Shown here in pieces: positions 55,406 to 64,000 of a stretch of DNA of 64,000 nucleotides. The position numbers were made by a program, and so were the translations under genes. This DNA is from Bufo bufo (lineage: Eukaryota; Chordata; Amphibia; Anura; Bufonidae), in NCBI RefSeq assembly GCF_905171765.1, contig NC_053395.1, forward strand, positions 184,902,156-184,966,155, in the 5' to 3' direction. The notes beneath the pieces were generated by a model. The model searched no databases, was not told where the DNA came from, and worked only from the letters and a program-made list of their open reading frames with translations. Positions within the stretch are counted from its first letter, which is position 1; the number at the start of each line of letters is the position of its first letter.

Positions 55406-55641
55406 CCGCATGACTTATGTTTCTGAATAATAAAAGAAGCCAAATTGATCAAGAAAAACTCTGCTGTGATTTATATTTATTTGTATGTTGTCAGCATTCA
55501 GTGCTGTACTATGAGACATAATTCCCTATTATCTCCAAAGGAAGAAAATGATTGATTTTATTATGCGATCATGGCAAATTAAATGGCAAACATATATTTC
55601 ATATATTAATCACACAGATACTGTGATGGGAATTTTTTGCT

Positions 55642-56080
55642 TAAAGGCTATGTACACCTTTTGGGCAATTTTTTTTATTATTGCGTTGTACTCATTTTGA
55701 GCTAAAATCATTTTTCATTTGGTCTTTATTTAAAATCTTGGGCCCTTTTCTCTGTACAGCCTTGAGATTCTCTAGTAGCATGCTGTCTGTTTTCTGTTCT
55801 GTCAGGCAACTCAACTGATGGCTCCTTATCTCTGACCTCCTAAACACTCATTATAGCTCTATTCTTATCTTACTGATAAGAATGTGGCTCAAATAAATGT
55901 TTATGATCATGTAGTAATTTAGAGATAAGGGTTATTAGATGACCGGCACAAAGTGAAAGTAGGATTCACACAGCTAGACAGTTAACCCTTTGTGACAGAA
56001 TGGGTAAAAAATTTTAATAAAAAATTTGTAAAATGCAATCATAAAAACATTTCCCCCGAAGGTTTACATAACCTTTAAAT
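55642..56080. mobile_element. MITE with inverted ends
   Basis: The left end ttaaaggctatgtacacctt matches the complement of the right end (atttaaaggttatgtaaacc). About 440 bp, AT-rich, non-coding. Confidence 0.68.
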
Positions 56081-56619
56081 TTGAGGTATACCTATTTTTT
56101 TTAAGAGGTGGTGGTAGGATTACCTAAGTAGGGCTATAAATTCTATGGTAATTTTTTGTGAAAAAGCTCCAAATCCTTTTAGCTTAACATTGCTATAGAG
56201 TTAGGTGATAAAATACTGGCTACCTGCAACCACCACCACCATTTCTACAGAGATGGACAACAGTGGGCTCCAGTGATAGAACGGAATATGGGCACCTTGC
56301 TCTTCTGAACTTCTGGGGAACAGATGGAAGACAATATCATTACTGGATCCAGACATCGTGGTTTATTTTTAGTCTGTTACCATGGGGACACATAGGAGAT
56401 ATAAGCACTAAACTGTATGAAATTTTCAGTTAAAACTATTTGCAAAGCTGCTTTGTTTCTTATTTTAGGTGCACTGGGACAATAACAATTTGTTGTGAAG
56501 GCGGATATAGCCTTTTTTTTTATAAACCAACTGATCAGAGTGCAGTAACGTACCTCATTCTGTTAGTTGATAACTCTTTAGATTAGAGTTTTATTATCAT
56601 TTTCTATTTATAATTGCAG
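56081..56619. other. Dynein intron, no recognised feature
   Basis: AT-rich sequence leading to the acceptor of the next exon. Nothing bounded is seen. Confidence 0.5.
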
Positions 56620-56824
56620 ATACATTCGAATTGGGGATAAAGAATGTAAATTCCATCCAAAATTTAGACTTATTCTTCACACAAAGCTTGCAAATCCCCA
56701 TTACAAACCAGAAATACAGGCCCAAACAACATTGATTAACTTCACAGTAACCAGAGATGGCTTGGAAGACCAGCTCCTAGCTGATGTGATGAATCTTGAG
56801 AGACCAGACTTGGAACATTTCAAG
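56620..56824 (+). CDS. Dynein heavy chain exon: end of AAA5
   Basis: The acceptor taattgcag ends at 56619 and the donor gtaaca starts at 56825. The exon is 205 bp. Its first base completes the Arg codon opened in the previous exon, and it ends in phase 0. The peptide runs [20 protein letters not shown], then [20 protein letters not shown] and [20 protein letters not shown], ending RPDLEHFK. This is among the best conserved blocks of dynein heavy chains (end of AAA5 and linker toward AAA6). The frame is intact despite 22.3 kb of mobile DNA in the preceding intron. Confidence 0.95.
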
Positions 56825-56999
56825 GTAACAATTTACTCGAATTGACATCAATATATTTTTTTTGTTTAATACTAGTTTATCAGTCTGGATCAGTCATTTT
56901 AAATGTAGTCCTCAAGTCATCTTCTAAGCATCACTTTAGTACTACAAAGCTTATTATATTATTGTCTATATGTTACACTTGGCTACTGGTGATGGCACT

Positions 57000-58790
57000 T
57001 GGCTCTGTTCCGGGCCTTGCTCCGACAGCACCACCAACGCCAGTCCGTGACTGTTCTGGGGACTGTAACCTGGGAATCCCCCTGCAGCAAAGTCTACACC
57101 ACCTTGCAGAGGTTTAGGGTGAAAATCAATGGGATTGTTTGCCCTCTGCACCCCATTCTAGCCCTCATGAAATGAACTGCAGATTCGAGAATCCTCATTC
57201 ATTTACTGAGTGAAATGAATGTGGAATTTAAGAGTGAAGTGTGACTCCTGCAAGCAGATAACATCTGGTAGATGTTTTAGATATGTAGCAAAGGGTGATT
57301 TGCGTTTTCTGGGGGAATTAAAGCCCCGTACATTATGGGTTAATACGTTACACATAATGAAGTGGTGTAGGACCTATCTAGATTGAACTGATACTGCTGG
57401 AATCTATAATGGTAATATGAATAACCCCCCTGAGTAACCGTTAAACCAAATAACATTAACAAAGTGCTTGCAAGCACTACATAACATGCAGTGTGGCTGA
57501 GCCTAACAAGGCCAGCAAATAGTAGTGGGTTAGTAGAAGGGAGACGGTGCCCAACAAGGACAGACGGCTCTATTCCGGTCAACCCTGAAGGAGTGAGCAA
57601 CATGAAAGTCCGTCACGCCAAATCTCTGTAGGAAAACAAAGAAAAAATAAACCAAAACTGGGGCAAAAGGGCCCCCAAAAGTATACAAAAAAGGTATCAC
57701 TTGCGCCCGGATCAGTAGATGAGTGCCTTCCTTTGATCCTGGAGAAGAGTAGAGACCGTCCATAAGTTGCATAGTCTCATTTGACTGCCGATCTAGTCGT
57801 GCGAGGTGATGAGGGGGGAACCTTGGTCCAGACCCTGGCCGGTCTCGGTGGGGCAGCTGGAATTTCAGAGTGCTCAAATGGGATTCCTGCCCGCTGCAGA
57901 ACTTCTAAGCCTTCCGCCAGGGTATGGACCGTATGAGAACGGGAGTTTAGCTGGAAGGATAAGTTGAACGGGAACCCCCATCTATAGCGTATCTGTGCAT
58001 TCTGCAGGGCTGATGTCACCGGCCTCATCTCTCTGCGTTTGCAGAGTGTGGAAGGTGCTAAATCTGCATATAGGTGCACCGAGGAAGGCAGCCCTGGTAA
58101 GTCGGGCCGATTGCGTGCTGCCGCCAATACTTGATCTCTCACCTCCGGGTAGTGGGACGTGAGGACAATGTCCCTTGGGAGGCCTCTGACCAGTAGATTC
58201 CCTCTTCTGGATCTATTCTCCAGGTCTTCTATTTTTAGCTCCAGAGTGGCTAACTGAGCGGCATGGGAGTTGATTTCCTCCCTGTCAGCGCTTATGGCAT
58301 CTGATATGTCGTCAGTCCGCGACTCTAGCTCAGGGACTCGGTTCCCCAAGTCCTGGATTTGGCGGGAAAACTCCTCCACCGCCTGAGAGAGCTCCGCTTT
58401 AAACAGGGAAGCTATGTTTTTTTATATAGCGATGCCTGGCCCGGATCAGTGATGTTAGGGCCCGATGAGTGTCCACCATCAGTGGAAGAGGCGGGACTGG
58501 CCGGAGATGAGGTAGGGTCCGCCATGACAGTTTCTCTGGAGTGCCGAAACATCTCAGGTAAAGTCTGCGACGGAGCAGGCGTACCCGCGATTTTGTTTCT
58601 CCCTTTGTTGCGGGTCATCTTCGGGGTCCCCTGCATCTGTTTAAAAGGCTGTTGGAGCCGTGAGGACGGCGCTGAGTACGGGATATTTTCGGCGTATGGA
58701 GCGGAGCTCACTGAGGCATGTCCAATCAGCAAGCCGCGCGCATGCCCTCATAAAAGTGGTCTAAAATGAAGCCCCATATGTCACTGAAAA
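57000..58790 (-). mobile_element. 5' part of a third Tx1/L1-clade LINE
   Basis: On the - strand it holds an ORF1 (58730-57777), a spacer and the start of ORF2 near 57335 (ending HNVRGFNSPRKRKS-like, then KHLPDVICLQESHF), the opening of an APE-type endonuclease. The rest of ORF2 is missing, so the 3' part was lost by deletion rather than by the usual 5' truncation. The left boundary near 57000 is approximate. Confidence 0.78.
57777..58730 (-). pseudogene. LINE ORF1 (coiled coil / RRM / CTD)
   Basis: The N-terminal part (58732-58412) contains RLQQPFKQMQGTPKMTRNKG and a Ser/Pro-rich stretch, and is separated from the main frame by a shift near 58410. The main frame (58379-57777) starts MEEFSRQIQDLGNRVPELES, a coiled coil, then LENRSRRGNLLVRGLPRDIV (RRM start), YADLAPSTLCKRREMRPVTS and YRWGFPFNLSF (C-terminal domain). 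It is better preserved than the two LINE ORF1 copies at 11651-14180. It is likely an RNA-binding LINE protein, inactive through the frameshift. Confidence 0.85.
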
Positions 58791-58799
58791 GCTGAACAA

Positions 58800-59365
58800 A
58801 ATGAATTAAATAATGTAAAGAAAAAAAAGTTTAAAAGTTATGGCTTTTGAAACCGCATTAACTAAAACTAAAAATGTGTCCTGTCAGGAAGTTGGGCGGG
58901 GGGAGGGGGGGTTAAAGGTCCAGTCTTGAACTGGTTAAGCATTATGTGTGTCCGATTAAGATTCATATTATTAAGTAAGTGTGAGATTAGCAAAAAACTG
59001 TTGTTTTTTTTCCATACCCAGTGCCACTCTTGTCCCATGGGCTGTGTCTGATAATGCAGTTCAGCTCTATTCAGGTAATTGGAGCAATGTTGAAATACCA
59101 GACACTACCCATTGGTGAGAGACTGTTTCTAGAAATAAAAAGCAGACCTGTTTTGAATCTGTGACACTAACTCTGTTTTCGAGCAGATGACAGGTATCAG
59201 AGGAATACAGAAAAGCCAAAACATTACAATAATTTAAAAATTAAAGTCTCTTTTATTAAGGGCAACACACTGTTCAAAGAATTGAATGTTGCATAGTTTT
59301 GATATAGCGCTGGGCTTTAGGTTTGTGAATAGTATATAGATTGTACATATTTGACAGAATATTTT
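58800..59365. other. Dynein intron, no recognised feature
   Basis: Low-complexity G-run near 58897-58912. No bounded element or gene is supported. Confidence 0.5.
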
Positions 59366-59369
59366 AATT

Positions 59370-60190
59370 AAAAAATGTAATTAAAACTTTTTTGTGGTTA
59401 TGTGTACGGGGCTGTGTGAGGGCTAATTTTTTATGGGAGGATCTGTTCTTTTCAGTGATACCAATTTGAAGTGTGTGCGACTTTTTGATCACTTTTTATA
59501 AAAAAATTATTGGGTAGTTGAAGTGAAAAAAAATGGCAAATTTCCTTTTTTCCCGTTACGCCACTTGCCGTATGCCATTAATATTGTTATATTTTAATAG
59601 TATGGGCATTTTCGCATGCAACGATGCCCATGATGTTTATTTTTTTTTTTTTAAGTATTTTCACTTTTTATTTTAAGGAAAGGGGGTGATTTGAATTTTA
59701 TTTTTTTTATATTTGCAAAACTTTTTTTTACTTTTTTTTTTTTTTACTTTTTTTAAGTCACCTTGGGTGACAATAACTGGCAATCATTAGATTGCCTATT
59801 GTGTTCATTGATGTCTATATAGACACCATTAAACACTTAATTTGCACTATACCAATACAATGCTGCCACCTAGTGGCCTGTATTGGCATATCCATCTAAT
59901 AGGCACCGAAGCCTGCTTGAGGCTTCAGCCTTTTAGATCAATGTAACAGGTTCCCCGATCTCAGCCGGGGAAAGGCTGTTACAGGAGCGGAAGTGCGCGA
60001 CTTCCGCTTCCGGACTGCGCAGATGCCGTGGTCACATTTGGCCACGGCATCTGAAAGGGAAAATGTATGCGATCAGCCTATTTAAAATAGCAGTAACCCG
60101 GCGGCTATGGCGCTCACTGCACGTGCAAGCGGACGCTATGTTTAGGGACGAGACTTCCGCCGTACATGCAAAGCCTATTCAGTTATAATA
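59370..60190. repeat. Long interspersed non-coding repeat (anuran type)
   Basis: Contains tgtgtacggggctgtgtgag, atgggaggatctgttctttt and a T-rich middle, then GC-rich sequence with gcggaagtgcgcgacttccg and a palindromic gtggtcacatttggccacgg. It resembles repeats that are frequent in frog genomes. I do not know the class. No ORF. Confidence 0.45.
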
Positions 60191-60270
60191 TTAATGCATT
60201 ATATTGGAGATATTCCAATGGACATGTCCAGACCTGCTCTGACGCACTCAGGCTGATGTCAGCAGTAAGT

Positions 60271-60278
60271 ATATAAGG
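60271..60278 (+). promoter_or_regulatory. Candidate TATA box
   Basis: atataagg lies 68 bp before the ATG at 60339, in an otherwise unremarkable stretch. The spacing suits a short leader for the decayed gene that follows. Confidence 0.45.
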
Positions 60279-60338
60279 CAAGCTGGACAGATTTTGATAA
60301 AGTGATCTGTTATAGTGCTATCAGTTTTGAAACTTAAG

Positions 60339-60746
60339 ATGGATAAATGCAAATGTGTTAACAATCCAGACAATTTCTGCTACATATGTGGCAAATACAC
60401 TACTTATGATCAGCGCAAGAATCTGACAAAGCGAGTGCATCTTGCAGCTTGGGATGCATTTGTGCTAGTAGTGCAGAACTTCCTCAGGAACAGACGAGCT
60501 GCAAACTATGCTGAATTAGTAGACAACATGCTTACAGCATATGAACAACTTGGCTGCTGAATGTCATTGAAAGTGCATTTCTTACATCCCCATCTTGACT
60601 TTTTCCCACCCAATATGGGACACGCAAGTGATGAAGATGGAGAGTGGTTCCATAATGACATTTCTACAATGGAGAACAGGTATCAAGGCTGCTGGAATCC
60701 CAACATGATGGGGACTACTGCTGGTTTTTGCAACGGGAAAATATGA
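60339..60746 (+). pseudogene. Decayed gene of unknown function, zinc-finger-like N-terminus
   Basis: Starts MDKCKCVNNPDNFCYICGKY with a CxC...CxxC arrangement that looks like a metal-binding knuckle. A middle helix follows (VVQNFLRNRRAANYAELVDN). A single stop (TGA at 60558-60560) lies after QLGC, and the same frame continues with MSLKVHFLHPHLDFFPPNMG, then DEDGEWFHNDISTMENRYQG, to 60746. The tail resembles a conserved uncharacterised protein found in many copies in arthropods and cnidarians (from memory, not checked). The middle of that protein seems missing. Possibly carried by a mobile element. Confidence 0.55.
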
Positions 60747-60779
60747 CCGTTCACAAACGCAAAAGCAGATGCCTGAAGT

Positions 60780-61382
60780 ACTTTTAACAGTACTGGGCCT
60801 TGCTCAAGTAAGACTTTTAAACTGAAAAACAAGACTTTTAGAAATTTTGTTATTCCATTACATTTTCATACACTGTTTACTACGCAAACTTTAATGTAGA
60901 TCGGGTAATTGTTAGAGTAAAACGCGTTCTGTTCAAAATTATTCAATGCTTTCCAAGTGCTTAATTCATTTAGGCATATTTATGCATAGCAAAATTTCGT
61001 GACGTGTTACAACAATTATGACTTCGGATTTGTAATCCGCACACTCGATTTAGTATAGAACAAATGGTTTTAGCCCAGTAGCAGACGAAAAGTTTTTTTT
61101 GTTGCGTGGTGTTCTTAAAAACAAAACTAGGAATAACATAAAGGCCATTTAAGTTTTTTTGTGAGTAAATGGAAGGAATAAGGAATAAAATGGTCATTTG
61201 AATGTACCAGATAAAGCCCCAAATTATACTTCTTTTCCTTTCTGGATATTAGTGCTGACCTTAAATGCTTTAGAACTATTGTAAAATGTTGAATAATCAG
61301 GAAAATTAAAATGTAGCCAAGTGTATTCCCATTGTTAGCATCGTTAGAATTACAGGTCTAAAACTTACTATTTTCTTTTCAG
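60780..61382. other. Dynein intron, no recognised feature
   Basis: AT-rich sequence up to the exon acceptor. No bounded repeat or gene is seen. Confidence 0.5.
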
Positions 61383-61547
61383 TCGGAGCTCACAAAGCAA
61401 CAGAATTATTTTAAAATTGAGTTGAAAATGCTTGAGGATGAATTACTGACACGCCTATCAGCAGCAGAAAGTAATTTCCTGGGGGACACACTGCTGGTGG
61501 AAAAACTGGAAACAACAAAACACACAGCAGCCGAGATTGAAATGAAG
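61383..61547 (+). CDS. Dynein heavy chain exon: AAA5-AAA6 link
   Basis: The acceptor ttttcttttcag ends at 61382 and the donor gtaact starts at 61548. The exon is 165 bp, 55 codons, phase 0. The peptide begins [20 protein letters not shown], then [20 protein letters not shown], and ends HTAAEIEMK. This helical segment leads from AAA5 into AAA6. It joins the previous exon (…DLEHFK) without a break. The next exon, which should start AAA6, is not found in the remaining 2.4 kb. Confidence 0.95.
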
Positions 61548-61609
61548 GTAACTGAAGCTTTATCACGAGCTTGAGGCTTAGAAATATACTGTAAGATGTC
61601 ACCAACTAA

Positions 61610-62175
61610 GGGCTCATTCATACCACTGTATCCGTTTTATGGTCTGCGGATTGGCAAAACACAGATACCGGTCATCTGCGTTCTGCATTTTGCGTAACTG
61701 AACGGCCAGCCCTATGATAGAAATGCTTATTGTTTTCCGCAAATCTTTTTTGCGGGCCCGCGGAATGGAAGTACAGATGCAGACAGCATATATCACACTA
61801 TGGGCTCATGCACATGAACGTATTTTCTTTCCGCTTCCGTTCAGGACCGTATGTCCGCATGGCCGTTCTGCAAAAAAGTAGTGCATGTCCTATTATTGAC
61901 CGCAAATCACGGTCTGAGGCTGCATTCAAGTCAATGGGTCCGCAAAAAATACGGAACGCCCACGGAACACTTCCGTATGTCATCCGTATTTCATCCGCAT
62001 TTTGCAGATCCATACTGTAGAAATGCTATGCCCAGCCAATATTGCTAACGTGTTTGGTGATTAAAAAGTTACTGTTTCCGTTTCCGATCCGCAAAAAACG
62101 GATCAAATACGGAAACCATATGGATACCGGCCCAGTGCGTTCCACATTTTGGGTAATGGAACGCTCAAGTGAAAC
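61610..62175. repeat. Two adjacent GC-rich anuran-type repeats
   Basis: Two blocks, about 61610-61800 and 61800-62175, share the vocabulary of 38815-39066: ccgcggaatggaagtacagatgc, gggctcatgcacatgaacgt, tccgcaaaaaatacggaacg and complements. They lie side by side right after the last visible exon. Non-coding. Confidence 0.6.
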
Positions 62176-62179
62176 TGGC

Positions 62180-63600
62180 CTTATTTACTAAAGTCTGTTT
62201 CAGCCAAATGCAAACAGCTGTTAAATGCAGCCAGTAGTATGTCATTTTTTTAGGAGACAGTCTCCCAAAATGGACAAACAGCTGATTTTTCAGGGAAACA
62301 TGCAGCCTCTGCAGTACTACAAGGTGACCATTTATGGTCCATATCTGACAGGCCACGAGCCCCCTTTATGATATCCATTTACTCTAATAAGGTATATGGA
62401 CAGGAGTTGTCTTTATGGTGTTAGGCAAGTGCTTTAAAATCAAGTTCTGAATACTTGGTAAAAAGCTAGAAATTCCAACAAAGAATTTAAAAAAAGTTTG
62501 GGGGTTTCAATCTACTCCCCAAATATTAGCCATGGTTTTTTAATCCTCAGTCTTGTATTTACTCATCTTACGGAGAAAGAACAGCGTATAGACCTTCTCC
62601 ATATTTACTGCCTGCCTTACACATGTCAGCAATCTATGGATTCTGTTGCATTTATAATATTTAGCCTAAATGTCCATGTTTTATATGCTTACACATCCAT
62701 GAATACATGTAATAGAAATGTAATGTATGTTTAGTCATATAGTATTTTGACTTTTTTAGTTCCCTTTTTTTACAAGAATTTTTTTTTAAACTGCTGGAAA
62801 ACAGATTTACAAATCAGTTTTAGCACGTGGCAGGAGTCATTGCATTTACTTAAAAATTTTCCACACTGTAGGTATATTTTTTTCATGAATCGTACAGTCA
62901 AATTAGCGTTATTTTTGGACCTCGAATAGGACTAATTTTAATGCATGAGCCTAATTATATTCTCAGGTTAATTAGAATAATCTTCACCATGAGGAAAAAG
63001 TAACATGTAACTTGAAAGAAATGTATTATCAAAAATTAAGAGGCATAGAAACATACACAATCATCACTGATTGAAATCACACATCGGGGTCCCCCTAGTT
63101 AGGATGTTAAATCACCACAAACCTTGTTGACAATTTTAAGTTACAATAATTATGTTGATTTAACCTACAAATATGTTTTCTACATCTACAACCGTGAAGA
63201 AGTGTCTGTCCCATTTAGCTGCCATAAAAAACTGCTCTTGAAAAACAGACTATTCCTTTCCATAGATAGATCTATAGAAGATCTCTGCCCCAGAAAGAAT
63301 GGATCATCAGTGATTTTGCAACATTTTTGAAACTTTGGCATTGTTGTACCTTTTCTCCACACTGATATAGTAGGGTTATTACAGCATGTTGAACATATTT
63401 TGTGCTCAAGTTACAATATGATGTACAAATGTAAAATGTTTATATGGATAAATCAAGCGTAAAATAACAGCATAGCAGAGAAAAATGCATTTTAAGCGAA
63501 TATTAAGGTGACAGCTTTGTTTTATCCCACAATTGTTATTGCATGCCTAAAATATTACAAAAACTGATAAAATAAATAGTTAAAAATAATAAAATAAATA
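62180..63600. other. Dynein intron, no recognised feature
   Basis: AT-rich. The open frames at 62498-62734 and 63124-63330 have no dynein or known-domain content. Confidence 0.5.
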
Positions 63601-63629
63601 ATTAATTAATAAAGACGGTCCACTACCCT

Positions 63630-64000
63630 AGGCTACTGGGCATATAAAATTCGATTCACACCAAATACGAATTTCCTCATGCTTTGTGGTAACGAAGTGC
63701 ATTTTTTTCCTAAAATGGCTGCTGCACGTGTGAGGACATGAAGCAAGGAACTCTGGGAAGGCGGGATAACCCATAATGCCATGCATACAGCCAATCAGCA
63801 GCCAGCCAACCCTGTGATGTCACAGCCCTATAAATAGCCTCAGCCATCTTGGATTCTGCCATTTCCCAGTGTACTTAGTGCAGGGAGAGAAGTTAGAAGG
63901 CGCTAGGGACAGTGCTAGAAAAAACTTAATTGTGCTAAAAAAAGATTTACAAGTGCAGGGAAAGATTATTCAAGGTGTAGGGAAAGGATAGGGAGGAATC
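63630..64000 (+). mobile_element. Edge of an interspersed element with TATA box (cut by window end)
   Basis: From about 63630 the composition changes. aatggctgctgcacgtgtga, cagccaatcagcagccagcc and gatgtcacagccctataaat follow one another, the last holding a good TATA box (ctataaatag near 63827). CCAAT-like and TATA-like spacing suggests the promoter of a transposable element running off the window. I recognise the text as a common frog repeat but cannot give its class. Confidence 0.5.

Larger units (their letters stand above)
42179..55474. mobile_element. Composite: head-to-head pair of Penelope-like element copies
   Basis: The left arm (42179-43510 plus 51292-52190, - strand) and the right arm (52190-55474, + strand) are diverged inverted copies of one GIY-YIG Penelope-like element. 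Both are 5'-truncated in the reverse transcriptase gene and meet near 52131-52190. The outer tips are ataaatcacagcagagtttt and its complement. The left arm is split by a complete second Penelope element. The right arm contains a hAT MITE, a short internal inversion and an L2-like fragment. Such inverted 5'-truncated pairs are known for Penelope elements. Confidence 0.85.
6169..61547 (+). other. Axonemal dynein heavy chain gene, internal part (7 exons)
   Basis: Seven exons on the + strand join into one open frame of 380 codons. Introns between them are about 17.2, 8.9, 1.1, 0.2, 22.3 and 4.6 kb. The product is a motor subunit of ciliary outer dynein arms that hydrolyses ATP and walks on microtubules. 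The visible part runs from the end of the microtubule-binding stalk through AAA5 toward AAA6. The wording of AAA5 ([37 protein letters not shown]) is that of the DNAH9/DNAH11/DNAH17 group. I lean toward DNAH11 or DNAH9 but cannot decide without alignment. The gene is incomplete on both sides of the window. Confidence 0.93.

Noticed and set aside
62498..63330. Open frames after the last dynein exon, checked for the next exon
   Set aside because: None shows the expected AAA6 start or flanking splice sites. The next exon must lie beyond 64000.

Overview
The window looks like a gene-poor stretch of an anuran amphibian genome (inference). It holds spliced vertebrate-type exons, very long introns, and a dense mixture of frog-type repeats: Tx1/L1-clade LINEs, DIRS, Tc1, GIY-YIG Penelope-like elements and many short inverted-repeat elements with TTAAAGGGG-like ends. 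There is no prokaryotic operon structure.

The only host gene I can support is an axonemal outer-arm dynein heavy chain (DNAH9/DNAH11/DNAH17 group) on the + strand. Seven consecutive exons are visible: 6169-6270, 23462-23596, 32473-32646, 33787-34022, 34239-34361, 56620-56824 and 61383-61547. They total 1140 bp (380 codons), with consistent phases and GT/AG boundaries. They cover the return strand of the microtubule-binding stalk, AAA5 and the link toward AAA6. Earlier and later exons lie outside the window.

The introns are built from mobile DNA. 300-5772 is a decayed DIRS retrotransposon with inverted terminal repeats. 8827-10021 is a non-autonomous DNA element with a minisatellite and a nested MITE. 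10670-22774 is a Tc1 transposon split by a Tx1/L1 LINE (17-bp target duplication), which is itself split by a second Tx1/L1 LINE (perfect 17-bp target duplication). 30201-30832 is a head-to-tail dimer of a roughly 316-bp repeat; each unit carries a type I hammerhead ribozyme, and the dimer has a candidate 10-bp target duplication (retrozyme-like). 35867-37925 is a hAT-like non-autonomous element with a perfect 8-bp duplication. 40599-42177 is a nearly intact Tc1 with one 10-bp duplication breaking the transposase.

42179-55474 is a large composite. Two 5'-truncated copies of one Penelope-like element lie head-to-head. The left arm is interrupted by a complete second Penelope-like element (43511-51281) with 1965-bp pseudo-LTRs, two large ORFs, a 10-bp target duplication and hammerhead motifs. 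The right arm is interrupted by a hAT MITE and an L2/CR1-like LINE fragment.

The last part holds a 5' piece of another Tx1/L1 LINE on the - strand (57000-58790), a small decayed gene of unknown function with its own TATA box (60271-60746), and anuran-type repeats to the end. The dynein gene tolerates this load because everything sits in introns. The mobile elements form datable nests, and the hammerhead-bearing repeat probably depends on Penelope-type machinery (inference).
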